In this document: piece after piece, positions 25,409-34,634 of the stretch
How positions within the stretch are numbered: the stretch's first letter is position 1
Layout: each line of letters begins with the position of its first letter
Source: an uncultured Clostridium sp.
Lineage (GTDB): Bacteria > Bacillota > Clostridia > TANB77 > CAG-508
Direction of reading: 5' to 3'
Length of the DNA: 48,475 nt
Assembly (NCBI GenBank): GCA_902492105.1
Contig: CABUKD010000010.1
Location: forward strand, 1 to 48,475
Notes under the pieces: model-generated
Told to the model about the DNA's origin: nothing
Database searches by the model: none
What the model saw: only the letters and a program-made list of their open reading frames with translations
Made by a program: the position numbers and the translations under genes

Positions 25409-25456
25409 ATAATTCTATCTCATTATAATTCTATTTCATTATAACTCTATCTCGTT
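25409..25456. repeat. Three tandem 16-bp units upstream of the transposase gene
   Basis: ATAATTCTATCTCATT (25409-25424), ATAATTCTATTTCATT (25425-25440) and ATAACTCTATCTCGTT (25441-25456). They lie between the transposase start codon and the right REP-like end, in the promoter region of the transposase gene. Confidence 0.75.
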
Positions 25457-25544
25457 TATATCTTCTCATATTTTTTATAATTTTGCAAGTACCCGTTAAA
25501 ATTATTTATGATTATTTTTTCTTATGATTTAATTCGGATGATGT

Positions 25545-25594
25545 GAAGTGTCCCAAGTGGCCCCATTAGGGGTCAGTGAGAACCGTCCCCAAAA
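25545..25594 (-). repeat. Right REP-like end
   Basis: Inverted copy of the left end with a few changes; on the minus strand GGGGACGGTTCTCACTGACC, then CCTAATGGGGCCAC and TTGGGACACTTC. It overlaps the 3' end of the glucoamylase gene and provides its stop codon in either frame. Confidence 0.78.
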
Positions 25595-27552
25595 CAAACA
25601 TAGCATGAGCCCATCCGTAAGCCAATTGTCCAATTCGGCTGCATAGTTTGGTTGTCTACTTGCTCACCTAGTAAGCCGTGTTCATTGGCAGAATTTACAA
25701 CAAATTCGATACATTCTTTTGCTTTTTTTCTTTCTCCAGCCTTCTGATAGTACATTGCCATCCATAAAGTAGCTATTGGCCATGGACTTGTTCCACCACG
25801 GTAATGATCTTGCTCGAATCTTAAGTATCCTCCTGTATAAGTTCTTAATGTCATATTGATTTTTTCAATAGTATTTTGTACCTTTTTTTCTTTTGCAGAA
25901 AACAAAGCAAATGGTACTATCATTCCAAGTTCACTGATATCTGTACGATTATCATTTAAGTTTCTAGAAAAAGTTTTGGTCTTTTCATCATATAGGTTGG
26001 TTAGTATATATTTTTTAATTTCTTCCTGATATTTTATCATTTTAGCTTCTAGTCTGTTCATTGCTTCTACTTTTAGTCGATTATTTTGTTCATAAGTTGG
26101 TTTTAAAACAATATGGATTTGTTTCATTGCTTCAAAGGCTGCATAAATAGCAGATAAGGAATATAAATGTACTCCTTCATGCATTTCCCATAAATCATAA
26201 CTAACCGGTAATTTGTTTCTTTCTCCTGTATGATAAGTTTCTTCTATTTCTTTTTTTACAACATCAGATTCATCTTTTGTACCTAACACATTGTCTAAAT
26301 AAACGCCTAAAAATTTAGCAGCATTTTCACACATTTTGTAAGTATCTTTTAAAAATTTTATATCTTTAACTATCTGATAATGTTCATAAACTCCATAAAT
26401 AACACTGGCTGTTTCATCAATTTGGTATCCCCAACATGGTGCTAATTTTCCATCTGTATAAAATCTTTGTTCCCACATTCCACTTTTGCTCTGGGTTTCT
26501 TTACAAAATATTTTATAAAATTTTTCTGTTTCCTTTGTCATTTTTAGCAAATCTAATGCTTTGGTAATCCATACTGCATCTCTTGGCCAGCAATAGGCAT
26601 ATCTTCCACATTGTGTCATATTTTCATCAACTTCTACAGTTGCACTAATTCCCCCTGTTTCTTGGTTGATTAATAAAGGAAACAATAAAATACTTCTTTG
26701 ATAAATTTGATTCCATTTTTTATGAAAAGAATTTGTTTCTGGTTTTAAAGGAATTGTTAGATGTTCTTTTACATATTTTTTCCAATACTTTTCTACATTT
26801 TGTTCTTCCTTTTGAACATCTATCTTCTTTATTTCAGCTATTTCTTTTAGTAACTGTTCTTCTAATTGTTTACTACTTATTTTTTCTGTTCCAATATCTG
26901 CTGTCGTATTATTTTTAAAATACAAATAAAGTACTAATTCTTTCTTTTCTCCTGGTTTTAAAACTCCAATATCATAACTAATACTAGAGTCACAAGACAT
27001 TCCTATATAGTCTTTATCATAAATTTCTCCACTTTCAATGTTTTCTTTGGTATCATTTAATTGATAACTTAATAAAGAAGATGGTGAAAAAAAGTAAAGA
27101 CTATAATCATGGCAATATTGAATTAAAGTATTATATTTCACTTCACTTCCTACCATATTATTTGTATCTGACAATAGTTTACTGTGTACTAAAAAATTAA
27201 CTTTTAAATCAATATTATTTTTGTTTTCAAATTCATATTTTTTTACTAATATACTATTTTTTAGTAAGGCAAAATCAGTTTGCTTAATTTGTAGTTGAAA
27301 ATACGTATTTAAAATTTCAGTTTTTAAAATATTGGTATTTTCGGTATAATATTGATGATACTGATTATTGCAATCTTCATGTAAATAAATCATGCCAGAA
27401 TCATTAATTTTAACACCAGTTAAAAATTCATCAATCCAACTTCTAAAGTCTGGAGTTGGATACATAACTCTTAATAATTCTCCTGTTTTACTATAACTTG
27501 CTGTAATGTTTTTTCCTCCTATAATTGCATCATTACAATATTTGCTTTTCAT
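25566..27552 (-). CDS. GH15 glucoamylase-like glycoside hydrolase, read through a +1 frameshift at CGG
   Basis: A cytoplasmic glycoside hydrolase of family 15, which releases glucose from alpha-glucans. It has an N-terminal beta-sandwich-like domain (about 1-265) and the (alpha/alpha)6 catalytic domain: GRYAYCWPRDAVWITKALDL, YDLWEMHEGVHLYS with the general acid, and HGLLGEQVDNQTMQPNW with the general base. Codon 646 is CGG (25615-25617). In the zero frame the end reads RMGSCYVCFGDGSH, which is not family-like. Skipping C gives PNWTIGLGWAHAMFV, the expected ending, with a stop at 25566. The last ten codons come from the REP-like repeat. Start at 27552, after GAGGAG. Confidence 0.85.
25615..25617 (-). 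other. +1 frameshift site at in-frame CGG (glucoamylase)
   Basis: Zero-frame codons are GGC TTA CGG ATG. Skipping the C at 25617 gives TTA GGA TGG GCT CAT, that is IGLGWAHAMF, as expected for the C-terminal end of the GH15 catalytic domain. No Shine-Dalgarno-like sequence stands directly upstream. One of three such sites in the window. Confidence 0.7.
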
Positions 27553-27623
27553 TTTCTCCTCTTTTCTTTTCATATTTCATGAATCATGTTCTATTTTTTG
27601 TGAATTACTTGATATTAATTTTT

Positions 27624-29273
27624 CTAGCTTTTTTCTACTATTTTTACAATTTGATCTTCTATTTCGTTTAATCTTAATTTTAAAAGATTCATGCTAGAAT
27701 CAGTTGGATTACTAGAGAGATATTCTTCTTTAATAATAGTTTCCATATCTTCTAATTCTTCTTTTAGTGTTTTCATTTTTTCTAAAATATCTCTTCTTGC
27801 TACAATCTGTTCACAAACTGGCTCTACTGTTTGTTCCATTGTCAAGTTTTCATCTAGTGTATATGTTTGGCCATAATCTGGAATTGTAACAGGAATATTT
27901 ACATTTTCTAATATTTTTTCTTTTAAGACTTCTTGGCTTTCTATTTCTCCATGTACTAAGAAAATATGCTTTGGTTTAGTGATAAAAGAATATACAAAAT
28001 TTAATAACCATTCTTGGTCAGCATGACCAGAATATCCTTCTATATATTCTATTCTTGCATTTACTGCAATTTCTTCTCCAAAAATTCTTACCATTTTTTC
28101 ACCATCTACTAGTCTTCTACCTAAAGTTCCTGGTGCTTGGTAACCCACAAATAAAATGGTACTATTTGGATCCCATAAATGATGTTTTAAATGATGTTTA
28201 ATTCTTCCTACTTCACACATACCACTAGCAGAAATAATAATGGAAGATTCTTTCTGTTCATTTAATGCTTTTGACTCATCTGCTGTTCTAGTAAATTGTA
28301 AACCTGGGAACTCTAGAGGATTATCTCCTCTTTGAATAATAGCTTGGGTTTCTTCATCAAACAAGTTAGCATTTTCCTTAAAAATTTCTGTAGCAGAAAT
28401 AGCAAGTGGACTATCTACATAAACAGGTACCCTCATTAAAGTTTGATATTTCTTTTTAAATTCTTCATCTTGGTGTTCATCTTTTAAATTATTAATTTCA
28501 TATAAAATTTCTTGAGTTCTTCCTACTGCAAAAGATGGAATAACAACAGTTCCCCCTTTATCTAATGTTTCGGAAACAATATCTAAAAATAGACTGGCTT
28601 TATCGTCATTTCTCATATGAAGTCTACTACCATAAGTAGATTCCATTACTAAGTAATCGGCTGTTTCTATCATAGTAGGAGAAGATAAAAGTGGAATATC
28701 ATTATTACCTAAATCTCCTGTAAATACTGCTTTGGTTTGTTTGCCATTTTCTGTTACCCATACTTCAATAATAGCAGAACCTAGCATATGTCCTGCATCA
28801 TTAAAACGTACTTGAATATTTGGATCAATTTCTACAATTTCATCATAATTAACTGGTTTAAAAATTTCCATAGTGTGGATGGCATCTTCTGCTGTATATA
28901 AAGGAGGTAGGGCTTCTTTACCTTCTCTCATTCTTTTTTTATTTCGCCATTCAATTTCTTGTTCTTGAATATGTCCACTGTCTGGTAACATAATAGAGCA
29001 AAGATCTCTGGTAGCTTTCGTAGTAATAACTGGATTACGATATCCTTCTACATATAACTTTGGAATTCTTCCAGAATGATCAATATGTGCATGTGTTAAC
29101 AACATAAAATCAATATCTTTTACATCAAATGGAAATGGCTCACTGTTTTTCATTTCATCTTTACTACTACCTTGATACATCCCACAATCAACTAAAAACT
29201 TTTTTCCAGCTCCTTCTACTAAAAAGTTAGAGCCTGTTACAGTTTTGGTAGCCCCTAAAAAAGTAATTTTCAT
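27624..29273 (-). CDS. Metallo-beta-lactamase/beta-CASP RNA-processing-type hydrolase
   Basis: A 549-aa protein of the RNase J/CPSF-like superfamily. The metallo-beta-lactamase domain has HAHIDH (61-66) and FNDAGHMLGSAIIEVW, the beta-CASP domain has FTGDLG, STYGSR and PSFAVGRTQEILY, and the third zinc-binding stretch ends GYSGHADQEWL. LVHGE near residue 440 is typical of the RMMBL part. A C-terminal coiled-coil (about 500-549) is added. It likely cuts RNA, but the bacterial members of this subgroup are poorly studied, so the substrate is open. The start is ATG 29273, with GAGAGGA 12 bases upstream. Confidence 0.88.
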   Translation of the reverse strand: MKITFLGATKTVTGSNFLVEGAGKKFLVDCGMYQGSSKDEMKNSEPFPFDVKDIDFMLLTHAHIDHSGRIPKLYVEGYRNPVITTKATRDLCSIMLPDSGHIQEQEIEWRNKKRMREGKEALPPLYTAEDAIHTMEIFKPVNYDEIVEIDPNIQVRFNDAGHMLGSAIIEVWVTENGKQTKAVFTGDLGNNDIPLLSSPTMIETADYLVMESTYGSRLHMRNDDKASLFLDIVSETLDKGGTVVIPSFAVGRTQEILYEINNLKDEHQDEEFKKKYQTLMRVPVYVDSPLAISATEIFKENANLFDEETQAIIQRGDNPLEFPGLQFTRTADESKALNEQKESSIIISASGMCEVGRIKHHLKHHLWDPNSTILFVGYQAPGTLGRRLVDGEKMVRIFGEEIAVNARIEYIEGYSGHADQEWLLNFVYSFITKPKHIFLVHGEIESQEVLKEKILENVNIPVTIPDYGQTYTLDENLTMEQTVEPVCEQIVARRDILEKMKTLKEELEDMETIIKEEYLSSNPTDSSMNLLKLRLNEIEDQIVKIVEKS

Positions 29274-29322
29274 ATTTAATTTCAATCCTCTCTTTAAAAA
29301 AATGTATTACTTGAAACCGTCC

Positions 29323-30876
29323 CTAAAGAAACAATTTTGTCTTTTTCTTTAGTTTTACCGTTCTATTACTTTGGACTTCTACAATATTTTCTAAAATATT
29401 AGTGTCATAATATTCTACATACAATTTGCCATCTTCTACTTTTGTTTCTATAATTAAATGATTTAAATCAATTAATTTACTATTAAATAAATTTCCAATA
29501 ATTTTTTGATTTATTTCTTTGTCTGTAGTAACTTCATCAATAATAGCCATTTTTTCGGCTTTTTCTATTAATAAAGATATTTCTTTTTCAAAAATATGAT
29601 TTAATTTTTCCATTTCTTTTAATTTTACTTCTTCTTCGAAGGGAAGAAATCGATAATATCTTAATTGATAAAAATAATGAATGACTTCTTCTTTCTTTTG
29701 TGCTTTAATGGTTTTTATTTCAAAACATTCTAAAAATAGTATACATAGTTGTAATAACGCTTCTCTTCTATCTGTTTTATTTTCTAAATCTAAACTATTT
29801 AAAAACTCTACTCTTTTTTCTACTTTTTCCTTACGAGCAACATATTCTTTTGGGTCAATTAAATTGTTGCTTTGTTTCATTTTCTCAACTAGTTCTTGTC
29901 TTTCTTCTACTAAACGATTGGTTAAATGCCTTATACTAAAAATTTTCTCTTTATTAGGTAATTTTTCATTTCTTTCTTCATATTCCTGTTGTAAAAGAAT
30001 CTTATTATTCATGATTTTATCAATTTTATCAATTTTTTTTGTAATTTCTTTTTTTTCTTTGGTAATTTCTTCTAAAAATTTTTGCTTATTACTCAATTTT
30101 TCTAATTCTACATTATTGTCCTTTTTTAGCTTTTTCCATAAAGTTGCTTGTGTTTCATCTTGTTCTGCAACAATTTCTATCACTAATTTGCAAAGTAGAG
30201 AAACTATTTTTTTGCTTCTTTCTTCTCCAAAGTTTTGTTTCATATAGTCAGCTGCTAACATAAAATAATCTGCTAATTTACTTTCGTTTTCCATCCATTG
30301 AAGTATAAATTCTTGCCCTAGTAAATATAGAAGACTTTGGAAGATAAGATTTACGGGAATATTTGTAATATCTTTCGTAACAATGTCCCATGACCAGCCA
30401 TTAAAGTCTCGAATTACTTCTGTTTCATGCATTCTCATTCCCAAATTAAAAAAGGTAGTAAATGGTATTTGTAAAAGATTTTCTTCTTCTGGAAAACAAA
30501 TTTCTTTTTCTCCTAATACTAAAATAGCATTTAATAAAACAAATTCATTTCCTAAAGCTACAATTTTGCCGTTTTCTTTATCTACTATAAAATCTACTTT
30601 TTGCTTTTTTTCATTGACTAAAACATCTTTGGTTGTAATAATTTCTTCACATTTTTGTTCAATAATTTTCAATAGCTTTTCAAGAAAGTCTTCTTTATTT
30701 TCTACTTGTACTTTTGTCTTTTGATAATCTTGATATCCATTTTCTATTTTATAAAACATGCTTAAAAGAAGATTTTTAGTATCAAAAGAAAATTTCTTTT
30801 TTTCCAAAACCTTCTCTAAGCGATTTGTATAGTCTGTTATATGAAGTTTTTTCAGTATTTTTTCCTTTTTATCCAT
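29323..30876 (-). CDS. Unknown coiled-coil protein (517 aa)
   Basis: I do not recognise this protein. The N-terminal half (about 1-240) looks globular and mixed, with VDFIVDKENGKIVALGNEFVLLNAILVLG and a Trp-rich RDFNGWSWDI. The middle (about 250-340) is a Lys/Glu-rich coiled coil; the C-terminal half is helical and ends in a beta-rich YVEYYDTNILENIVEVQSNRTV. There is no signal, membrane helix or catalytic motif, so it should be cytoplasmic. The start at 30876 follows AAAGGG. It lies 37 bases upstream of the metallo-hydrolase gene in the same direction, and after ftsK. Its stop codon overlaps a fragment (GGGACGGTTTC) of the REP-like sequence. Confidence 0.6.
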   Translation of the reverse strand: MDKKEKILKKLHITDYTNRLEKVLEKKKFSFDTKNLLLSMFYKIENGYQDYQKTKVQVENKEDFLEKLLKIIEQKCEEIITTKDVLVNEKKQKVDFIVDKENGKIVALGNEFVLLNAILVLGEKEICFPEEENLLQIPFTTFFNLGMRMHETEVIRDFNGWSWDIVTKDITNIPVNLIFQSLLYLLGQEFILQWMENESKLADYFMLAADYMKQNFGEERSKKIVSLLCKLVIEIVAEQDETQATLWKKLKKDNNVELEKLSNKQKFLEEITKEKKEITKKIDKIDKIMNNKILLQQEYEERNEKLPNKEKIFSIRHLTNRLVEERQELVEKMKQSNNLIDPKEYVARKEKVEKRVEFLNSLDLENKTDRREALLQLCILFLECFEIKTIKAQKKEEVIHYFYQLRYYRFLPFEEEVKLKEMEKLNHIFEKEISLLIEKAEKMAIIDEVTTDKEINQKIIGNLFNSKLIDLNHLIIETKVEDGKLYVEYYDTNILENIVEVQSNRTVKLKKKTKLFL

Positions 30877-30962
30877 ATGCCACCCTTTTTTCATTTGTTC
30901 TTGTTAGCATTTCTTGTATTGTATTTGGCTATTTTTATGATGGTATTATCTTTATCTCAGAA

Positions 30963-33389
30963 TTATTCTTCTGTTTGGTCCATAGGTGCCATTTTAAGCT
31001 CTTGCCATCTTTCTTTTGACATTAATACTTCACGAGGTTTACTACCTTGGTAACCAGAGATAATTCCTCTTTCTTCCATTTGGTCTATAATTCTTCCAGC
31101 TCTAGCATATCCTACTTTAAATCTTCTTTGAATAAAAGAAGTAGAGGCTTGTCTTGTTTCTACTACAGTATCAATTGCTTCCATTAATAATGGATCTGTT
31201 CCATCATCATCAGGTCCACCTTCTGTTTCTATTTCCTTATCTGTTTTGTTAGCATTTTCAATTTGTTCTATAATATCCTCATTATATACCACTTCGCCAT
31301 TTGCTTTTATAAAGTCTACTATCTTTTCTACTTCCTTATCAGAAATAAATGCTCCTTGTACTCTAGTAGGTTTTGGTGCACCTGATGGATAGAATAACAT
31401 GTCGCCTTTACCAAGCAATTTTTCTGCTCCTACCATATCTAAAATAGTTCTAGAATCTACTTGTGAAGATACTGCAAAAGAAATTCTAGATGGAATATTT
31501 GCTTTAATAATTCCTGTAATAACATCAACAGAAGGTCTTTGAGTTGCAATTACTAAATGCATTCCAGCAGCTCTTGCTTTTTGTGCCAAACGGCAAATAG
31601 AATCTTCTACATCTTTGGAAGCAACCATCATTAAGTCTGCAAGCTCATCAATAATAATAACAATTTGTGGTAAAGTTCCTGTTTCTTCTTGTTTTGCTAC
31701 TTCGTTATATCCTTTAATATCTCTTACCCCTTTTGTAGCAAACAATTGATAACGATTTTCCATTTCTTGCACAGCCCATGCTAATGCACCTGCTGCTTTT
31801 TTAGGGTCTGTTACTACTGGAATTAATAGATGTGGAATTCCATTGTAAACAGAAAGTTCTACAACTTTTGGGTCTATCATTAATAATTTTACTTCACTTG
31901 GCTTTGCTTTATAAATAATACTGGCAATAAGAGTATTAATACATACACTTTTTCCAGAACCTGTTGCACCTGCAATTAATACATGTGGCATTTTTGCAAT
32001 ATCTGTTACTACTGGATCCCCTGCTACATCTTTTCCTAACCCAAAAGCAAGTTTAGACTTATGATTTTGGAAAACATCTGATTCTATCATTTCTCTAAAA
32101 TGAACAACTTCATTTTCTTTGTTTGGAATTTCAATTCCTACTGCTTGTTTACCTGGAATTGGAGCCTCAATACGAATGGTTTCTGCTGCCAAATTTAAAG
32201 CAATATCATCTGCTAAATTTGCAATTTTGCTAACACGAACTCCTTCTGCCGGTTTTAATTCATATCTAGTAATAGCAGGTCCTACAGATACGTTTTCTAC
32301 TTTGGCAGAAACTCCAAAACTATATAATGTTTTTTGTAATTTAGTTGCTGTATCGGTTACCATTTTTTTACTTGCTTTATTTGCTTTTTTCTCTGGCTCA
32401 CTTAAAAGTTGAACAGGAGGGAATTCATAATTTTCATCTTCAGCAGTAATGGTATGCTCTAACTGCAAAACTTCTTTTACCTTGTCTTCTTTTTGTTCTT
32501 CTACTTGTTTAAATAAATTTGCTTCAATAACATCTGGCGATGTTTCTGATTGTTGCTGTTTTTCTTCTTCCTTTTCTTTTTTCTTTCCTAGTCCACCAAA
32601 AAATGGTATCTCTAGCTCATCTTTACTATGATCATACTTTTTAGCTGATTTTTTATCTTCTTCATCATCCAAATTAATCGTTAATTGATTTTCAAATTGT
32701 GAAGCTAATTTTTCTGCTTCTTCCTTTTCTCTTAAACGTCTTTGCCATCTTGTTTCTTTAGCTGTTTCTGGTAATTCTTCTTTATTTCGTTTTTTATCAC
32801 TTTGTCTTTGTAATTTTTCTTCTCTTTGCTCTTCTTTTCTTTCTTCTAAGCGGTCTAAGAAATTACTTATCATTTCTGCTGGTCGAATTCCGAACATAAA
32901 TACAAGAAGAATAATGGAAACTCCAATTGTTAAAATAATAGCACCTACTTTTCCTAATGCACTAATTAGTGGAACGGCAACACAAGCACCAATGACTCCT
33001 CCACCAATATCTTTTTCTCCCAAATAATAACTGTCTTCTATAATCTGTTCAAACTCTCTATTTTCTATTTTTAAATTTTCATTTCCTACTTGAAAAATAG
33101 TAAGCATGGCAGCAATACAAATTAAAAAAACACCATATTGGATTAATTTACTTACTAAATATTCTTTGTCATTATGTGTCATATAAATAGCAATAAATAA
33201 CATACCAATAGGAATTATATATTTAATGAATCCCATAATGCCACCAAGCATTGGGCTTAAGGTAGCACCAATGCTTCCGGATTTTGTATAAATTAATATC
33301 ATTAATAAGATAGCAAGTAATACTAGCACTACTACTGCTACATTAATATCTACCTTATTTTTACTTCTTTTTGCTCGTCTTTTTGCCAA
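30963..33389 (-). CDS. ftsK: DNA translocase FtsK/SpoIIIE
   Basis: An 808-aa DNA pump that moves chromosomes through the division or sporulation septum. Visible order: basic N-terminus MAKRRAKRSK, four membrane helices (about 18-165), an acidic/Gln-rich linker, the alpha-beta motor with Walker A GATGSGKS (474-481) and IDELADLMM, and the C-terminal gamma winged helix (TSFIQRRFKVGYARAGRIIDQME). The start is TTG 33389 with AAAGGAGGGG upstream; the open frame goes on 31 codons further through a terminator and is not coding. With one such gene in the window, FtsK and SpoIIIE cannot be told apart. Confidence 0.95.
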   Translation of the reverse strand: MAKRRAKRSKNKVDINVAVVVLVLLAILLMILIYTKSGSIGATLSPMLGGIMGFIKYIIPIGMLFIAIYMTHNDKEYLVSKLIQYGVFLICIAAMLTIFQVGNENLKIENREFEQIIEDSYYLGEKDIGGGVIGACVAVPLISALGKVGAIILTIGVSIILLVFMFGIRPAEMISNFLDRLEERKEEQREEKLQRQSDKKRNKEELPETAKETRWQRRLREKEEAEKLASQFENQLTINLDDEEDKKSAKKYDHSKDELEIPFFGGLGKKKEKEEEKQQQSETSPDVIEANLFKQVEEQKEDKVKEVLQLEHTITAEDENYEFPPVQLLSEPEKKANKASKKMVTDTATKLQKTLYSFGVSAKVENVSVGPAITRYELKPAEGVRVSKIANLADDIALNLAAETIRIEAPIPGKQAVGIEIPNKENEVVHFREMIESDVFQNHKSKLAFGLGKDVAGDPVVTDIAKMPHVLIAGATGSGKSVCINTLIASIIYKAKPSEVKLLMIDPKVVELSVYNGIPHLLIPVVTDPKKAAGALAWAVQEMENRYQLFATKGVRDIKGYNEVAKQEETGTLPQIVIIIDELADLMMVASKDVEDSICRLAQKARAAGMHLVIATQRPSVDVITGIIKANIPSRISFAVSSQVDSRTILDMVGAEKLLGKGDMLFYPSGAPKPTRVQGAFISDKEVEKIVDFIKANGEVVYNEDIIEQIENANKTDKEIETEGGPDDDGTDPLLMEAIDTVVETRQASTSFIQRRFKVGYARAGRIIDQMEERGIISGYQGSKPREVLMSKERWQELKMAPMDQTEE

Positions 33390-33431
33390 ACTAGCCCCTC
33401 CTTTGTTTATTAAATCTATGTACCTTATCCT

Positions 33432-33466
33432 AAAAAAAGCCAGAAATCGGAAACTTCCGACATCTG
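33432..33466 (-). terminator. Terminator between the 33.5-kb coiled-coil gene and ftsK
   Basis: On the minus strand CAGATGTCGGAA (33466 down) pairs with TTCCGATTTCTG with one mismatch, followed by GC and seven T (33438-33432). A second near-copy of TCGGAAGT lies just upstream. It stops the rsmD transcript before ftsK. Confidence 0.7.
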
Positions 33467-33483
33467 ACTTCCGAAAAAACACT

Positions 33484-33921
33484 CTATTTAAGTTCTTTTC
33501 TATTATCTTGAATTACTTTAATAGCATCTTGAAGTGCGACTTCAATTCCAGCTAAAACACTGTCTGCATAATCTTTGGTTCCTTTTGAAATTTCGCGAGA
33601 CATTTCATTTGCTGTTTCTATAATTTCTACTTTCTTTTCATAAGCTTTTCTTGTAATTTCATGTTCGTCAATCATAGAAATAATTCTATTTTCTGCTTCT
33701 TTAATAATTTCATCTGCTTCATTTTGAGCTTCCACCAAAATTCTTTGTCTTTCTTCTTTAACCCATTTTGCTTGTTTTAGCTCTTCTGGTAATTTTAATC
33801 TAATTTCTTTAATAATATCTAAAATTTCCTCTTTATCTACCACACATTTACCAGAAAAAGGTACGTTTCTGCTTTTTTCTAACATATCTTCTAACGTTTC
33901 TAATAAGGTGAATATTTCCAT
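33484..33921 (-). CDS. Coiled-coil protein downstream of rsmD
   Basis: A 145-aa soluble, highly charged helical protein, MEIFTLLETLEDMLEKSRNVP at the start, with a long coiled coil (about 60-125: AKWVKEERQRILVEAQNEADEII). It recalls the stalk helices of ATP synthase subunit b, and similar proteins are often labelled ATPase, without evidence. It has no membrane helix. AAAGGGG lies before ATG 33921; the six upstream codons beginning TTG are the ribosome site itself. It forms an operon with rsmD, 35 bases upstream, and ends at the terminator before ftsK. Confidence 0.7.
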   Translation of the reverse strand: MEIFTLLETLEDMLEKSRNVPFSGKCVVDKEEILDIIKEIRLKLPEELKQAKWVKEERQRILVEAQNEADEIIKEAENRIISMIDEHEITRKAYEKKVEIIETANEMSREISKGTKDYADSVLAGIEVALQDAIKVIQDNRKELK

Positions 33922-33956
33922 TGTTTTAACCCCTTTCAACCTAAAAAGTAGATATT

Positions 33957-34517
33957 CTACTTTTTTCTTAAGAATATAAGACTCACTCTTCCATATTTTC
34001 TTATATCATAAATATCTACATTTAATTCTTTTAATTCGAGTAATTCTCGTTTCTCATCATCGGTTTCTATGATTAGGTTTCCTTTTTCATTTAGTAAATT
34101 TAGTGACAAAATTCTTTTTACAGCATCTACTGCAATATTTGCTTCATAAGGCGGATCTATATAACCAAAATCCAATTTTACCTTTTCTTGCTGCAACATT
34201 TCTAAAGCATTTTTATAGTCTTTTTTTATAATAACTGCTTTTTCTATTAGCTTTGTTTTTTCTAAATTGGAGTATATCATTTTTACTGCCAACTGATTTT
34301 TTTCACAAAAATAGGCTTTTTTGGCACCTCTACTTAAAAATTCAATTGCAATAGCTCCACTTCCTGAAAACAAGTCTAAAATAACAGAATCTTCTTGAAT
34401 ATTTGGTTGTAAAATATTAAATAAAGATTCTTTTACTCTGTCTAATGTTGGTCTTGTAGACAAATCTTGAATTGAATTTAATTTTGTTCCTCTTGCTGTT
34501 CCACTAATTACTCTCAT
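33957..34517 (-). CDS. rsmD: 16S rRNA (guanine(966)-N2)-methyltransferase RsmD
   Basis: RsmD methylates G966 in 16S rRNA using S-adenosylmethionine. The 186-aa protein has the family start MRVISGTARGTKLNS and TRPTLDRVKESLFNIL. The SAM-binding loop LDLFSGSGAIAIEFLSRGAK (about 48-67) and the catalytic DPPY (about 122-125) follow. All regions are present at normal length. AAGAGGT lies before the ATG. A promoter (34541-34568) and the upstream ATTACAATT element are in front, so rsmD opens its operon. Confidence 0.95.
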   Translation of the reverse strand: MRVISGTARGTKLNSIQDLSTRPTLDRVKESLFNILQPNIQEDSVILDLFSGSGAIAIEFLSRGAKKAYFCEKNQLAVKMIYSNLEKTKLIEKAVIIKKDYKNALEMLQQEKVKLDFGYIDPPYEANIAVDAVKRILSLNLLNEKGNLIIETDDEKRELLELKELNVDIYDIRKYGRVSLIFLRKK

Positions 34518-34540
34518 AGTACCTCTTATGATATACTTCT

Positions 34541-34568
34541 ATTTTATAGCTTTTAGCTAATATGTCAA
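34541..34568 (-). promoter_or_regulatory. Promoter of the rsmD operon
   Basis: On the minus strand TTGACA (34568-34563), 16 bases, TAAAAT (34546-34541). The -35 box is fused to the shared upstream element, whose AAAATATT runs directly into TTGACA. Confidence 0.6.
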
Positions 34569-34634
34569 TATTTTTAACACAATTGTAATATTTTCTTAAT
34601 GCAATTGTAATAATGTTAAATAATTGTAATATTT
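34567..34634 (-). promoter_or_regulatory. Shared upstream promoter element with repeats, rsmD copy
   Basis: Three copies of ATTACAATT on the minus strand (TTGTAAT on plus, at about 34581-34590, 34603-34611 and 34622-34630). The one nearest the promoter continues as GTGTTAAAAATATT, which matches the sepF element apart from one missing C. The rest of the 276-bp gap (34518-34793) has a terminator and no gene. Confidence 0.55.

Larger units (their letters stand above)
24484..25594. mobile_element. REP-associated tyrosine transposase unit with inverted hairpin ends
   Basis: About 1.1 kb made of a Y1 transposase gene (24550-25371) between two inverted copies of a roughly 48-bp repeat (24484-24530 and 25545-25594). 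Each copy contains GGGACGGTTCTCA, a G/C-rich mini-hairpin (GGCCCC/GGGG) and GGGACACTTC. The unit lies tightly between radA (its left end touches the radA start codon) and the glucoamylase gene (its right end supplies that gene's last codons). The G/C content of the ends differs clearly from the surroundings. Confidence 0.8.

Noticed and set aside
25573..25617. Loss of a G in GGC as the cause of the glucoamylase frame break
   Set aside because: Moving the break there gives IAYGWAHAM, which also reads, but the CGG position gives IGLGWAHAM, the better fit to family sequences as I recall them, and it is the same codon as in the other two genes.
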